DNA of 64,000 nucleotides from JASJAR01 sp039198225 (GTDB lineage: Bacteria; Pseudomonadota; Alphaproteobacteria; Rhodobacterales; Rhodobacteraceae). Each line of letters begins with the position of its first letter. Within the stretch, counting starts at the first letter, position 1. Where the stretch lies: positions 1 through 64,000 of the forward strand of contig JBCCTQ010000022.1 of NCBI GenBank assembly GCA_039198225.1. The letters run 5' to 3'. Shown here one piece after another: positions 24,862-33,412 of this stretch. The notes under the pieces are model-generated. The model ran no database searches. It saw only the letters and a program-made list of their open reading frames with translations, and was not told the DNA's origin. The position numbers and the translations under genes were made by a program.

Positions 24862-24875
24862 TAGGCCATGGCCTA
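24862..24875. promoter_or_regulatory. Perfect 14-bp palindrome TAGGCCATGGCCTA
   Basis: An exact self-complementary 14-mer without spacer, flanked by more GGCC-rich sequence, about 170 bases before the mrpA start. A dimeric regulator site is plausible; in a GC-rich genome chance is also possible. Confidence 0.4.
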
Positions 24876-25044
24876 CGGCACGGGCCTTGGACCCCGCGGT
24901 TTCGCCCCGGGATCGATTGAAAGACACCCAGTCAGTCCTAAATCCAGGACTTCAAAGAGCGAGAACGATGCGCCGGGCGAAAACGACACCAATCCAGTAT
25001 CTTGAGCCCGGACGTCGCGGCGGCGGCGTGCAACAGGTCTCGCC

Positions 25045-27336
25045 GTGAGTGCGGTCATCTCCGACCCGGTCGAGGCGACCCCGCCTGCGATTGCCGCGCA
25101 ACCCGGAGGAAACGGGGTTGTCGGGATTGTGCCGGTGCTTTTCGCACTCGCGCTCTTTTTCGGCTTTCTCTCGCTCGGCCCCGAAATTGCCCAGGGCGGG
25201 CGATATTTTTGGGTTTACGAGTGGATCCCATCCCAGGGGATCACCCTGTCTTTTATGGTCGACGGTCTCAGCCTGACCTTCGGCCTTTTGATCAGCGGGA
25301 TAGGAGCTTTGGTGCTCCTTTTCTCCAACACCTACCTTGCCGGGCATCCTCAATACGGCCGGTTTGCGCTGTTTCTCACCGCCTTCATGGTGGCGATGTT
25401 GGGCCTTGTCTTGGCGGACGATCTGATCCTTCTCTTCGTGTTCTGGGAACTGACGACCGTGACGTCCTATCTCCTCATCGGGTTCTCCCATGAGGCGGGC
25501 AAAAGTCGGCGAAACGCGCTCCAGGCGCTGTTTGTAACCGGGGCAGGGGCCCTGGCGTTTTTGGCCGGGCTGATCCTTTTGGGTTTTGCGGCCGGAACGA
25601 CGCGGATATCCGAGATCACTGCGGCAGGCACAGCGATCCATGCCCATGCGTTTTATCTTCCGATCCTCGTCCTAATCCTTGCCGGAGCCTTCACGAAATC
25701 CGCCCAGGTGCCGTTCCACTTCTGGCTCCCGAACGCGATGGCCGCACCGACGCCGGTTTCGGCGTTTCTTCATTCGGCGACCATGGTCAAAGCCGGGGTT
25801 TTCATCCTCGCCCGGCTGCATCCTTCCATGGCCGGTACCGATGCCTGGCTCTGGTCGCTCACCACGCTCGGAGCAATCACGGCCGTCTTTGCAAGCGTTT
25901 TGGCCCTCCGACAGACCGATCTGAAGCAGTCTCTGGCCTACACGACGTTGATGGCGCTGGGGACGCTCACCCTCTTTCTCGGCCAAGAATCCGGATATGC
26001 GATGACGGCGTTTGCGACGTTTCTGATCGTGCATTCGCTCTATAAGGCGGCGCTCTTTCTGGTCATTGGAAGCGTCGATTACAGTGCGGGGACGCGCGAT
26101 GCGAACACGCTCGGCGGTTTGGGACGAGCGATGCCGATAACAGCTCTGGCGGCGATTGTGGCCGCAATGTCGATGGCAGGCTTCCCGCCTTTTCTGGGCT
26201 TTATCGGCAAGGAGCTCAAATATGCCGGTGCGCTGGCCGTCGCCTCAGAACCCGTTCTGGTGGCTGGTGCCGTCCTTACAGCCAATTCCTTGATGTTCGC
26301 CGTTGCCGGGATCGTGGCGTTCAAGCCCTTCTGGCGTCCGGGCGGCGCGCTGCCAAAAACGCCCCGGGAAGTGCCCTGGCCGATGCTTGCCGGACCGGTG
26401 ATCCTCGCCGCACTGGGGGCGCTCTTCGGTTTGAACCCCGACATTCTCGAGCGCGCGCTAGTGGCCCCGACAGTCCTGTCGCTCACGGGGTCGGAAAACG
26501 AAGTCAAAGAGCTCAAACTCTGGGCCGGGGTGAACCTGCCTTTGGTCCTCTCGATCGCAACCTTCGTGATCGGAGGTGCGATCTATGCCGCCCACCGTCC
26601 CCTTCGCGAGGCGTTGATCGCGCTCGACGCGAAGGTGCCGAGCCTGGACAAGGGGTGGGACGGGTTCATGGACGCCCTGAAAGCCTTCGCTGCTCTTGTG
26701 ACCTCGGCGATCCAGACCGGGCGAATGAGCCACTATTTGGCGACGACGTTTACGACGATTGCCGCGGCCCTTGGGGTGACGATGATTGTGCGGGGGATCC
26801 CCGATGTGCGGACGGCCTTCGATGGGTTCACCTGGACCAATGTTGCCCTCGTCGCCCTCATCCTTGTGGGCGCCGCCGAAACGGCACTCTCAAAATCGCG
26901 GATCGCGGCGATCGCGGCATTGGGGGTCGTCGGCATTGGGACAGCTCTCATTTTCATTGTCTTCGGCGCGCCGGATGTGGCGATCACCCAGCTCATGGTG
27001 GAAGTTCTGGTCGTCGTCCTCGTGGCGGTGGTGATGCTCCGCCTGCCGCCCCTGTCATCGCAGCCCACGAAGTTTCGCCCGGGCCATGCCTTGATCGCTC
27101 TCGCCGTCGGGGCAACGGTGAGCCTGGCTCTCCTCGCGGTCCTGACGGCCCCCCTCGATCTGAGACTTACGGCCTATTTCGAGGGCGCATCTTGGACCGA
27201 GGCCTTCGGGCGCAACATCGTCAATGTGATCCTCGTGGACTTCCGCGCCCTCGACACGTTCGGCGAGGTAGCCGTGGTCGTGGTCGCGGCGCTTTCGGCG
27301 GTGGCCCTTCTCAAAACACCGCGGGGTGGGAAATGA
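25045..27336 (+). CDS. mrpA: Mrp Na+/H+ antiporter subunit A
   Basis: A 763-residue membrane protein related to respiratory complex I subunit NuoL. Ion-translocation residues are present: Glu135 in FVFWELTTVTSYLL and Lys218 in GAFTKSAQVPFHFWLP, followed by APTPVSAFLHSATMVKAG. The C-terminal part includes the extra MrpA helices with KSRIAAIAALGVVGIG and the FGAPDVAITQLMVE motif. GTG start at 25045. It is the first gene of mrpABCDEFG, whose genes nearly all overlap by four bases or fewer. The complex exchanges Na+ (or K+) for H+ and supports pH and salt tolerance. Confidence 0.93.
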   Translation: MSAVISDPVEATPPAIAAQPGGNGVVGIVPVLFALALFFGFLSLGPEIAQGGRYFWVYEWIPSQGITLSFMVDGLSLTFGLLISGIGALVLLFSNTYLAGHPQYGRFALFLTAFMVAMLGLVLADDLILLFVFWELTTVTSYLLIGFSHEAGKSRRNALQALFVTGAGALAFLAGLILLGFAAGTTRISEITAAGTAIHAHAFYLPILVLILAGAFTKSAQVPFHFWLPNAMAAPTPVSAFLHSATMVKAGVFILARLHPSMAGTDAWLWSLTTLGAITAVFASVLALRQTDLKQSLAYTTLMALGTLTLFLGQESGYAMTAFATFLIVHSLYKAALFLVIGSVDYSAGTRDANTLGGLGRAMPITALAAIVAAMSMAGFPPFLGFIGKELKYAGALAVASEPVLVAGAVLTANSLMFAVAGIVAFKPFWRPGGALPKTPREVPWPMLAGPVILAALGALFGLNPDILERALVAPTVLSLTGSENEVKELKLWAGVNLPLVLSIATFVIGGAIYAAHRPLREALIALDAKVPSLDKGWDGFMDALKAFAALVTSAIQTGRMSHYLATTFTTIAAALGVTMIVRGIPDVRTAFDGFTWTNVALVALILVGAAETALSKSRIAAIAALGVVGIGTALIFIVFGAPDVAITQLMVEVLVVVLVAVVMLRLPPLSSQPTKFRPGHALIALAVGATVSLALLAVLTAPLDLRLTAYFEGASWTEAFGRNIVNVILVDFRALDTFGEVAVVVVAALSAVALLKTPRGGK

Positions 27337-27752
27337 ACTCTGTCATCCTCCGCGCGGGCACGCGCTATCTTGCGACGCTCCTTCTCCTTGTGTCGATTTT
27401 CATGCTCCTTCGGGGCCACAATGAGCCGGGCGGCGGGTTTATCGGCGGGCTCATTGGGGCGACGGGGCTTATCCTTTATGCCATCGCCTGCGGAACGCGC
27501 GACGCCCGCGCCGCTCTCCGCGTAGCACCCGAAACGCTTGCCATGGTGGGCCTCCTTGTGGCCTTGGGAGCAGGGCTTGCCGCGGCCCTCTTTGGCGATC
27601 CTCTCTTTACCGGGCAGTGGCTTTTCATCGGGCCCACCGAAGACAGTAAGGGCCTGCCTCTTTCGACCGTGCTCGTCTTCGACATAGGCGTTTATCTCGC
27701 AGTATTCGGCTCGGTCCTCGCGCTGGTCTTTTCCATGGAGGACGAGATCTGA
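27333..27752 (+). CDS. mrpB: Mrp Na+/H+ antiporter subunit B
   Basis: A 139-residue membrane protein with about four helices. The segment LLRGHNEPGGGFIGGL near residue 27 is the MnhB hallmark. In some alphaproteobacteria this domain is fused to MrpA (the PhaAB form), but here it is separate. ATGA overlap with mrpA upstream and with mrpC downstream (TGATG) shows translational coupling. Confidence 0.93.
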   Translation: MNSVILRAGTRYLATLLLLVSIFMLLRGHNEPGGGFIGGLIGATGLILYAIACGTRDARAALRVAPETLAMVGLLVALGAGLAAALFGDPLFTGQWLFIGPTEDSKGLPLSTVLVFDIGVYLAVFGSVLALVFSMEDEI

Positions 27753-28114
27753 TGGAGGCGCTAATCGCACTGACCTGCGGCGCACTGACGGCGGCGGCGG
27801 TCTATTTGATGCTGTCGGGGCATATGCTCCGGTTCATTTTCGGGCTGGTGCTGATCTCGAACGCGGCAAACCTGACAATCTTTGCGGCCGGGCGCTTGAC
27901 CGAAGGCGAGCCCGCCCTCGTGCCGGTGGGCGCCGACGCCCCGCTCGGCACCGTCGCAAACGCCTTGCCGCAGGCCCTGGTCCTGACCGCGATCGTCATT
28001 GGCTTTGGGCTCTTTGCATTCGCGATCACTCTCGTTTGGCGCGCCTGGACCGCCCTCGGCACACTCGATGCCGATGAAATGCGCCTTGCCGAACCCCGGG
28101 ACGAGAGCCCATGA
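27752..28114 (+). CDS. mrpC: Mrp Na+/H+ antiporter subunit C
   Basis: A 120-residue protein with three helices, the NuoK-like subunit. The typical segments are FIFGLVLISNAANLTIF and the PLPQALVLTAIVIGF-type stretch (here NALPQALVLTAIVIGFG). It overlaps mrpB and mrpD at its ends, in the standard operon order, and has normal length. Confidence 0.93.
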   Translation: MEALIALTCGALTAAAVYLMLSGHMLRFIFGLVLISNAANLTIFAAGRLTEGEPALVPVGADAPLGTVANALPQALVLTAIVIGFGLFAFAITLVWRAWTALGTLDADEMRLAEPRDESP

Positions 28115-29607
28115 CTTGGATCATCTCGCTCCCTCTCCTCATCCCATTCATCACCGCGATTTTCGCCTTTCTGGCGCGCGACCGGAGCTGGGGCCGTTGG
28201 ATCTCGGTGGCCGGGTCGGGGATTCTCCTGGTAGCCTCGATCCGGTTGATGGCCGCGACGCTCGATGCCGGTGTTGTGGCCGCCCAGATGGGCGGCTGGC
28301 CCGCGCCCTTTGGCATTACGCTCGTGGCCGATCTCCTCTCGGCGGTCATGGTGGTGATCACCGCGATCATCGCGCTTGCGGTCTCGGTCTATGCCCTGGC
28401 CGATGTCGACCGCGGCATGGAGCGGCAGGGCTATCACGCGCTTTTCAATATTCTTATCGCCGGGGTCACGGGCGCCTTCCTAACGGGGGACCTATTCAAC
28501 CTCTATGTGTGGTTCGAAGTGATGCTGATCTCATCCTTCGGGCTTTTGATCCTCGGCGGGCGGCGCGAGCAGATCGACGGGGCGATCAAATATGTGGGCC
28601 TCAACCTTGTTTCGACGATCCTCTTTCTCACTGGAATAGGCCTCCTTTACGGGATGACCGGCACGCTCAACATGGCCGATCTGGCTATGGCGGTGGAAAC
28701 GGCCGACCAAGGGCTTCTGACGGTGGTCGCCATGGCGTTCATGGTGGCCTTTGGTGTTAAGGCCGCTCTCTTTCCGCTCTTTTTCTGGTTGCCAGCCTCC
28801 TACCATACGCCGGCCTTTTCGGTCTCGGCGGTCTTCGCCGGGCTTTTAACGAAAGTCGGGGTCTATGCGTTGATCCGCATGTTCACCCTCGTTTTCGACC
28901 ATGACGTGGCTTTCACCCATGAGATTCTCCTCTGGGTCGCGGGGCTGACCATGGTGACCGGCGTTCTTGGGGCGGCGGCGCAATCGGATATGAGAAAGAT
29001 CCTGTCTTTCCATATCGTCAGCCAGATCGGCTACATGATCCTTGGCCTCGCGCTTCTCACGCCTTTGGCTATTGTCGGGGCAGTGTTTTACCTCGTCCAC
29101 CATATCGTGGTGAAGGCAAACCTCTTTCTCATCGCAGGCACAGCGCGGCGCATCGCGGGCGGCACGGAACTTGCCAGGATCGGCGGGCTCTACAAAACCG
29201 CCCCGCTTTTGGCCGCGCTCTTTCTGATACCAGCATTCTCTCTCGCGGGCTTTCCACCTCTATCGGGGTTTTGGGCCAAGTTTCTCCTCGTCAAAGCGGC
29301 CCTTGAGGCTGAAGGCTGGGTGATTGCGGGGGTCGCATTGCTCGTTGGGCTTTTGACGATTTACTCGATGACGAAGATCTGGTCGCAAGCCTTTTGGGAA
29401 CCCCATCCCGACGGCGAGAATCCCACCCTTGCCGCCCTCCCTGCCGGAGAGCGAGCGGCGATGGTGGTGCCGATCATGGGGCTTGCGGCGGTCACGATCG
29501 CGATCGGCCTCGCACCTCAGCCCTTCATCGCCTTCGCGGAAGACGCCGCGGCCCAGCTTTTGGACCCCACGGATTACATTGCGGCGGTAACGGGGGTGAG
29601 CGGATGA
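28111..29607 (+). CDS. mrpD: Mrp Na+/H+ antiporter subunit D
   Basis: A 498-residue membrane protein related to NuoM/NuoN. Key residues are visible: the Glu of LYVWFEVMLISSFGL, the Lys in FGVKAALFPLFFWLP followed by HTPAFSVSAVFAGLLTKVG, and HHIVVKANLFL later in the chain. These form the proton pathway shared with complex I. ATG overlaps the mrpC stop (ATGA), and the stop overlaps mrpE. Confidence 0.94.
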   Translation: MTWIISLPLLIPFITAIFAFLARDRSWGRWISVAGSGILLVASIRLMAATLDAGVVAAQMGGWPAPFGITLVADLLSAVMVVITAIIALAVSVYALADVDRGMERQGYHALFNILIAGVTGAFLTGDLFNLYVWFEVMLISSFGLLILGGRREQIDGAIKYVGLNLVSTILFLTGIGLLYGMTGTLNMADLAMAVETADQGLLTVVAMAFMVAFGVKAALFPLFFWLPASYHTPAFSVSAVFAGLLTKVGVYALIRMFTLVFDHDVAFTHEILLWVAGLTMVTGVLGAAAQSDMRKILSFHIVSQIGYMILGLALLTPLAIVGAVFYLVHHIVVKANLFLIAGTARRIAGGTELARIGGLYKTAPLLAALFLIPAFSLAGFPPLSGFWAKFLLVKAALEAEGWVIAGVALLVGLLTIYSMTKIWSQAFWEPHPDGENPTLAALPAGERAAMVVPIMGLAAVTIAIGLAPQPFIAFAEDAAAQLLDPTDYIAAVTGVSG

Positions 29608-30083
29608 ACGTCTTTTCGAATAACGTCATTCTCGCTGTGGTTTGGACCGGGTTGATGGGAGAGCTTTCGCTCTTCAACCTCTTCAGCGGTTTCCTCATCG
29701 GGTTTGCCGCCCTTTGGATCATGCAGCCGCTCACCGGCCGCTCGCCCTATTTCTTCCGGGTCTTCGCCTGGGCCCGGCTCATCGTGATGTTTCTCTACGA
29801 GCTTCTCATATCGTCCCTCGCGGTCGCGTGGGATGTTCTTACGCCTCGGCATCGGGCCAGGCCTGCGATCATTGAAATGCCGCTCGATGTGACATCCGAT
29901 GCGGGGATCTTGCTGGTGACCAACCTCATCACCCTGACCCCGGGTACTCTCAGTCTCGACGTCTCAGACGACCGGAAGACGTTAAGAATCCACGCAATGT
30001 TTGGGGACAATCCCGATGCGCTCCTTCACGAGCTAAAATCGGGGATGGAGAAATGGGTGCTCGACGCGGTGGAGAGCGGCTGA
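29604..30083 (+). CDS. mrpE: Mrp Na+/H+ antiporter subunit E
   Basis: A 159-residue subunit with two or three N-terminal helices and a cytoplasmic end. The segment LVTNLITLTPGTLSLDV is the MnhE hallmark. ATGA overlap with mrpD and one-base overlap with mrpF (TGATG) fit the operon. Confidence 0.93.
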   Translation: MNVFSNNVILAVVWTGLMGELSLFNLFSGFLIGFAALWIMQPLTGRSPYFFRVFAWARLIVMFLYELLISSLAVAWDVLTPRHRARPAIIEMPLDVTSDAGILLVTNLITLTPGTLSLDVSDDRKTLRIHAMFGDNPDALLHELKSGMEKWVLDAVESG

Positions 30084-30406
30084 TGGAAAACATGCTTCCC
30101 CTTGCCTTCGATATTGGAACCGCGCTGGTGCTCGGCGCGACCGCGTTGGCGCTGGTGCGGCTCGTTCTCGGCCCGAGCCTGCCGGACCGGGTCGTGGCGC
30201 TTGATATGATGACGGTGATGATCGTCTCGTTCTGCGGTGTTGCGTCAATCCGCTATGAGGAGCCGGCCTTTCTCGACGTGGCGTTGGCCCTCGCACTTGT
30301 TGGCTTTTTGGCCACCGTGGCCCTTGCGCGCTTTGCTGAACGCGCGGTGGTGCGAAAAAAGGAAGATGAAGAGGCCGAAGCCGAGGCTAGGGAGGCCGCG
30401 GAATGA
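30083..30406 (+). CDS. mrpF: Mrp Na+/H+ antiporter subunit F
   Basis: A 107-residue, three-helix subunit with the motif LGPSLPDRVVALDMM near residue 28, typical of MnhF. It ends in a charged KKEDEEAEAEAREAAE tail that is longer than in many homologues. ATG 30083 overlaps the mrpE stop, which makes the upstream Met at 30053 unlikely. Confidence 0.92.
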   Translation: MENMLPLAFDIGTALVLGATALALVRLVLGPSLPDRVVALDMMTVMIVSFCGVASIRYEEPAFLDVALALALVGFLATVALARFAERAVVRKKEDEEAEAEAREAAE

Positions 30407-30766
30407 TGGAATTTGTGGTGAGCTTCATGCTGATCATCGGCGGCGCTTTCGGTGTGATCGGCGCTTTCGGCCTTATCCGGATGCCTGACGTACTGATACG
30501 AATGCATGCCTCGGCCAAGATCGGCACACTCTCGGCCCTCCTCATTCTCGGCGCGGCTGCGCTCTGGTTTGGCGATGCCGGTATCACCGTTCGCGTCATT
30601 ATGATCGTGGTATTCCTCTTTTTTGACCGCGCCCATCGCCTCGCACATGATCGGCCGCGCCGCGATCTCCACCGGGGTGCCCCTTTGGCGCGGCGAGAGC
30701 AATGCCGACCGCGACCCCAAAGCCCATGCCCCTGCGCCTGAACAGGGGGACGAGCCGGTCGCCTGA
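30403..30766 (+). CDS. mrpG: Mrp Na+/H+ antiporter subunit G, interrupted by a frameshift at a T6 run
   Basis: The first 74 codons read as MrpG (GVIGAFGLIRMPDVLIRMHA, three helices) up to MIVVFLFF. At the run of six T (30619-30624) the family sequence moves to the +1 frame: from 30626 that frame encodes TAPIASHMIGRAAISTGVPL, exactly the expected MrpG continuation, and ends at TGA 30764-30766 after 46 codons. The zero frame instead gives an Arg-rich, unlike tail ending at 30741. One T too many explains it: a sequencing or assembly error, a real mutation, or slippage on the T run that restores the product. Coordinates span both frames. Confidence 0.85.
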
Positions 30767-30829
30767 TCGGTTGCTGTCCAACGCATCGGCCGCTAACCCG
30801 CACCCCGTCACCCAAAGAAGGCGCTCGCC

Positions 30830-31609
30830 TTGTCGCATCCGATCATCATTGTTCCCGCGCGCTGGGCCTCTGAGCGGTTTCCAGGAAAGCCCCTCGCACC
30901 GATCAAGGGTGCGACCGGCTCGGCCCGTCCACTGGTCCTTCGAACCGTGGATGCGGCCAGGACGGTGAACGGGTGTTCGGCCTTTGTCGCGACCGATGAC
31001 GCGCGCATCCGGCACGTCGTCGAAGAGGCGGGCTCCGCCGTGGCGATGACCTCGCCCGATTGCCGGAATGGCACCGAACGGGTCGCCGAAGCGTCGCGCG
31101 ACCTTCCCGATGACGCCATCGTCGTCAACGTCCAGGGAGACGCGCCCCTAACCCCGCCTTGGTACGTTGAAGCCTTGCTCGAAGCGATGGAGGCTGACCC
31201 GTCCATCGAAGTCGCCACGCCGGTTCTTCGCACGGCCGACGACCACCTCGACCGGCTCATGGCGGATCGGAAGGAAGGCCGGGTAGGTGCGACGACCGCG
31301 GTCACGGATAGGGCTGGACGCGCGCTTTATTTTTCAAAAGAGATCCTCCCTTTCGGCGCCGTGGGCGGTGCGGTGCTACACCATGTGGGTGTCTACGCCT
31401 ATCGGCGCCGGGCGCTTATGCGTTATGTCGCTTTGCCTCAGGGGTGTGCGGAAGCCGCCGAAGGGCTCGAACAACTCCGCTTTCTCGAAAACGGTATTCC
31501 GGTCCAGTGTGTGGAAGTCGACGCGAGGGGCCGGCGGTTTTGGGAAGTGAATAACCCCTCTGACGTTGCCGAGGTCGAAGCCATCCTTAAGGCAGAGGGG
31601 ATCCCATGA
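30830..31609 (+). CDS. kdsB: 3-deoxy-manno-octulosonate cytidylyltransferase (CMP-KDO synthetase)
   Basis: A 259-residue enzyme that activates KDO with CTP for lipopolysaccharide assembly. Motifs: IIVPARWASERFPGKPL at the N-terminus (nucleotide-binding loop), VATDDARI near residue 53, VVNVQGDAPL near 98 and the FLENGIPVQCVEV segment near the end. The start is TTG at 30830 with AAGAAGG upstream. The stop overlaps the kdsA start (ATGA), pairing synthesis and activation of KDO. Confidence 0.92.
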   Translation: MSHPIIIVPARWASERFPGKPLAPIKGATGSARPLVLRTVDAARTVNGCSAFVATDDARIRHVVEEAGSAVAMTSPDCRNGTERVAEASRDLPDDAIVVNVQGDAPLTPPWYVEALLEAMEADPSIEVATPVLRTADDHLDRLMADRKEGRVGATTAVTDRAGRALYFSKEILPFGAVGGAVLHHVGVYAYRRRALMRYVALPQGCAEAAEGLEQLRFLENGIPVQCVEVDARGRRFWEVNNPSDVAEVEAILKAEGIP

Positions 31610-32427
31610 GGCATGTCGATATCGGGCCGGTGCGGATGGGAAACGACCTGCGGTTCGCTGTGATTGCAGGACCCTGTCAGCTTGAAACGCGCGACCATGC
31701 TGTGGCCATCGCCGAAGACTTGAAGGCGATCACCGTACGCCTCGGGCTTGGTTTTATTTTCAAGGCGAGCTTCGACAAGGCCAACCGCACAAGCCATGGC
31801 TCGAAACGGGGGCCTGGTCGGACGGCGGGGCTTGAGATGTTGGCCACGGTCCGGCGTGAGGTCGGCTGCCCTGTCACCACCGATGTCCATAGCCCGGAAG
31901 ATTGCCGCGCGGCCGCCGAAGCGGTCGATCTTCTGCAAATTCCTGCGTTTCTCAGCCGCCAAACTGACCTCTTGCAGGCTGCCGCCGAAACCGGGAAGCC
32001 AGTGAACGTGAAGAAAGGCCAGTTCATGGCGCCTTGGGACGTGCCGAATGTCGTCGCCAAACTCCAAGCGGCCGGCAATGATCAGGTGCTTCTCACCGAA
32101 CGCGGCGCGAGTTTTGGCTACAATATGCTTGTGTCCGACATGCGCGCTTTACCGGTGATGGCTGAGACCGGGTGTCCGGTGGTCTTTGATGCGACCCATT
32201 CGGTCCAACTGCCCGGCGGGCAAGGGGCCGCCTCGGGGGGTGAGCGCCGCTTTGTGGCGCCCTTGGCGCGGGCGGCGGTGGCGGTCGGTGTGGCCGGGGT
32301 CTTTATCGAAACCCATCCCGACCCCGACAACGCGCCCTCGGACGGGCCAAACATGGTTCCCTTGAGCGATATGGAAGCGCTCCTTCAAGACTTGGCGGCC
32401 ATTGACGGGCTTCGAAAACCTGGGTAG
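31606..32427 (+). CDS. kdsA: 3-deoxy-8-phosphooctulonate synthase (KDO-8-phosphate synthase)
   Basis: A 273-residue TIM-barrel enzyme that condenses phosphoenolpyruvate and arabinose-5-phosphate. Motifs: FAVIAGPCQLE (with the Cys of metal-dependent forms at about 24), FKASFDKANRTS, TDVHSPED, KKGQFMAP, LTERGASFGYN and FDATHSVQLPGG. All are intact. It overlaps kdsB by four bases. Confidence 0.95.
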   Translation: MRHVDIGPVRMGNDLRFAVIAGPCQLETRDHAVAIAEDLKAITVRLGLGFIFKASFDKANRTSHGSKRGPGRTAGLEMLATVRREVGCPVTTDVHSPEDCRAAAEAVDLLQIPAFLSRQTDLLQAAAETGKPVNVKKGQFMAPWDVPNVVAKLQAAGNDQVLLTERGASFGYNMLVSDMRALPVMAETGCPVVFDATHSVQLPGGQGAASGGERRFVAPLARAAVAVGVAGVFIETHPDPDNAPSDGPNMVPLSDMEALLQDLAAIDGLRKPG

Positions 32428-32488
32428 CGCCAGGGATCTAGCCGCCGCCATGCCGGTAGACCTCAGCGGTTGGCATGGGAGAACGCCG

Positions 32489-33412
32489 ATGAACGCCATC
32501 GTATCCGTAGATGCCCTTTCGAAGGTCTACGACGGCGGTTTCGAAGCGCTGAAATCGGCGGAACTGCATATCGAAGAAGGCGAGATCCTTGCCCTTCTCG
32601 GCCCCAACGGTGCAGGAAAGACGACGCTCATCTCCGTGATCTGTGGCATCACGAACCCAACCGGCGGGGCGGTCTCGGTGGCCGGCCATGACGTCGTGAC
32701 TGATTTTCGCGCCGCGCGGAGCCTTGTGGGGCTCGTCCCTCAGGAGGTGAACCTCGAACCCTTCGAAAGCGTTTTGAACACGGTGACGTTCTCGCGCGGC
32801 CTCTTCGGGCTCCCGCCCAACCCAAAACATGTCGAGCAAACGCTCAAAGAACTGTCCCTTTGGGACAAGAAGAACGCGAAGATCCACGAATTGTCCGGCG
32901 GGATGAAGCGGCGGGTTCTCATCGCCAAAGCGCTGTCCCACGAGCCGCGGGTCCTTTTTCTCGATGAGCCGACCGCGGGCGTCGATGTCGAGCTTCGCCG
33001 CGACATGTGGGACATCGTTGACCGGCTCCGGGCGGACGGAGTGACGATTATTCTGACAACTCACTACATTGAAGAGGCCGAGGCCATCGCCGACCGAATT
33101 GCGGTCATAACCAAAGGCGAAATCCTCCTCGTTGAGGACAAGACGGAACTGATGCGCCGGATGGGCCGCAAGAGCTTGAGGGTCGAGTTGGCCGAGCCGA
33201 TTGCCGCCATACCGGACGCCCTGGCCGACTATGCCCTTGAACAGGATGGCGACGCGGCTCTGGTCTATTCCTACGATAGCCAGGCCGAACGTACCGGGAT
33301 CACCCGGCTTCTGAACGATCTCAACAAAGCTGGGCTGATGCTCACCGACATTCAGACCCGACAGTCCTCCCTCGAAGAGATCTTCGTCACTCTCGTGAAA
33401 GACGGAAGATGA
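32489..33412 (+). CDS. ABC-2 type exporter ATP-binding protein
   Basis: A 307-residue ATPase with Walker A GPNGAGKTT (about 37-45), signature LSGGMKRR (about 137), Walker B VLFLDEPTAGVD and a switch His in TTHYIEEAE. The C-terminal domain of about 80 residues (from 225) is typical of DrrA/NodI/YadG-type exporters. ATG 32489 follows GGGAGA; an in-frame ATG at 32450 has no ribosome site. Its stop overlaps the permease start (ATGA). The cargo is unknown; drug, lipid or polysaccharide are the usual options. Confidence 0.9.
   Translation: MNAIVSVDALSKVYDGGFEALKSAELHIEEGEILALLGPNGAGKTTLISVICGITNPTGGAVSVAGHDVVTDFRAARSLVGLVPQEVNLEPFESVLNTVTFSRGLFGLPPNPKHVEQTLKELSLWDKKNAKIHELSGGMKRRVLIAKALSHEPRVLFLDEPTAGVDVELRRDMWDIVDRLRADGVTIILTTHYIEEAEAIADRIAVITKGEILLVEDKTELMRRMGRKSLRVELAEPIAAIPDALADYALEQDGDAALVYSYDSQAERTGITRLLNDLNKAGLMLTDIQTRQSSLEEIFVTLVKDGR

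Larger units (their letters stand above)
24576..25044. other. Intergenic region between divergent glycan and Mrp operons
   Basis: This 469-base region carries the promoters of the minus-strand glycan trio and the plus-strand mrp operon. No coding frame here has a credible ribosome site. Two symmetrical elements stand out, a spaced inverted repeat at 24718-24742 and a perfect palindrome at 24862-24875, both annotated separately. The stretch 24760-24860 is less GC-rich than its surroundings, as expected of a promoter. Confidence 0.5.

Noticed and set aside
24770..25048. A 92-codon frame upstream of mrpA
   Set aside because: No ribosome site, Arg/Pro-rich composition and no recognisable pattern; the region looks like promoter sequence.
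30403..30741. MrpG as an intact 112-residue protein ending at 30741
   Set aside because: The last 38 residues are Arg-rich and unlike MrpG, while the +1 frame gives the expected family sequence.
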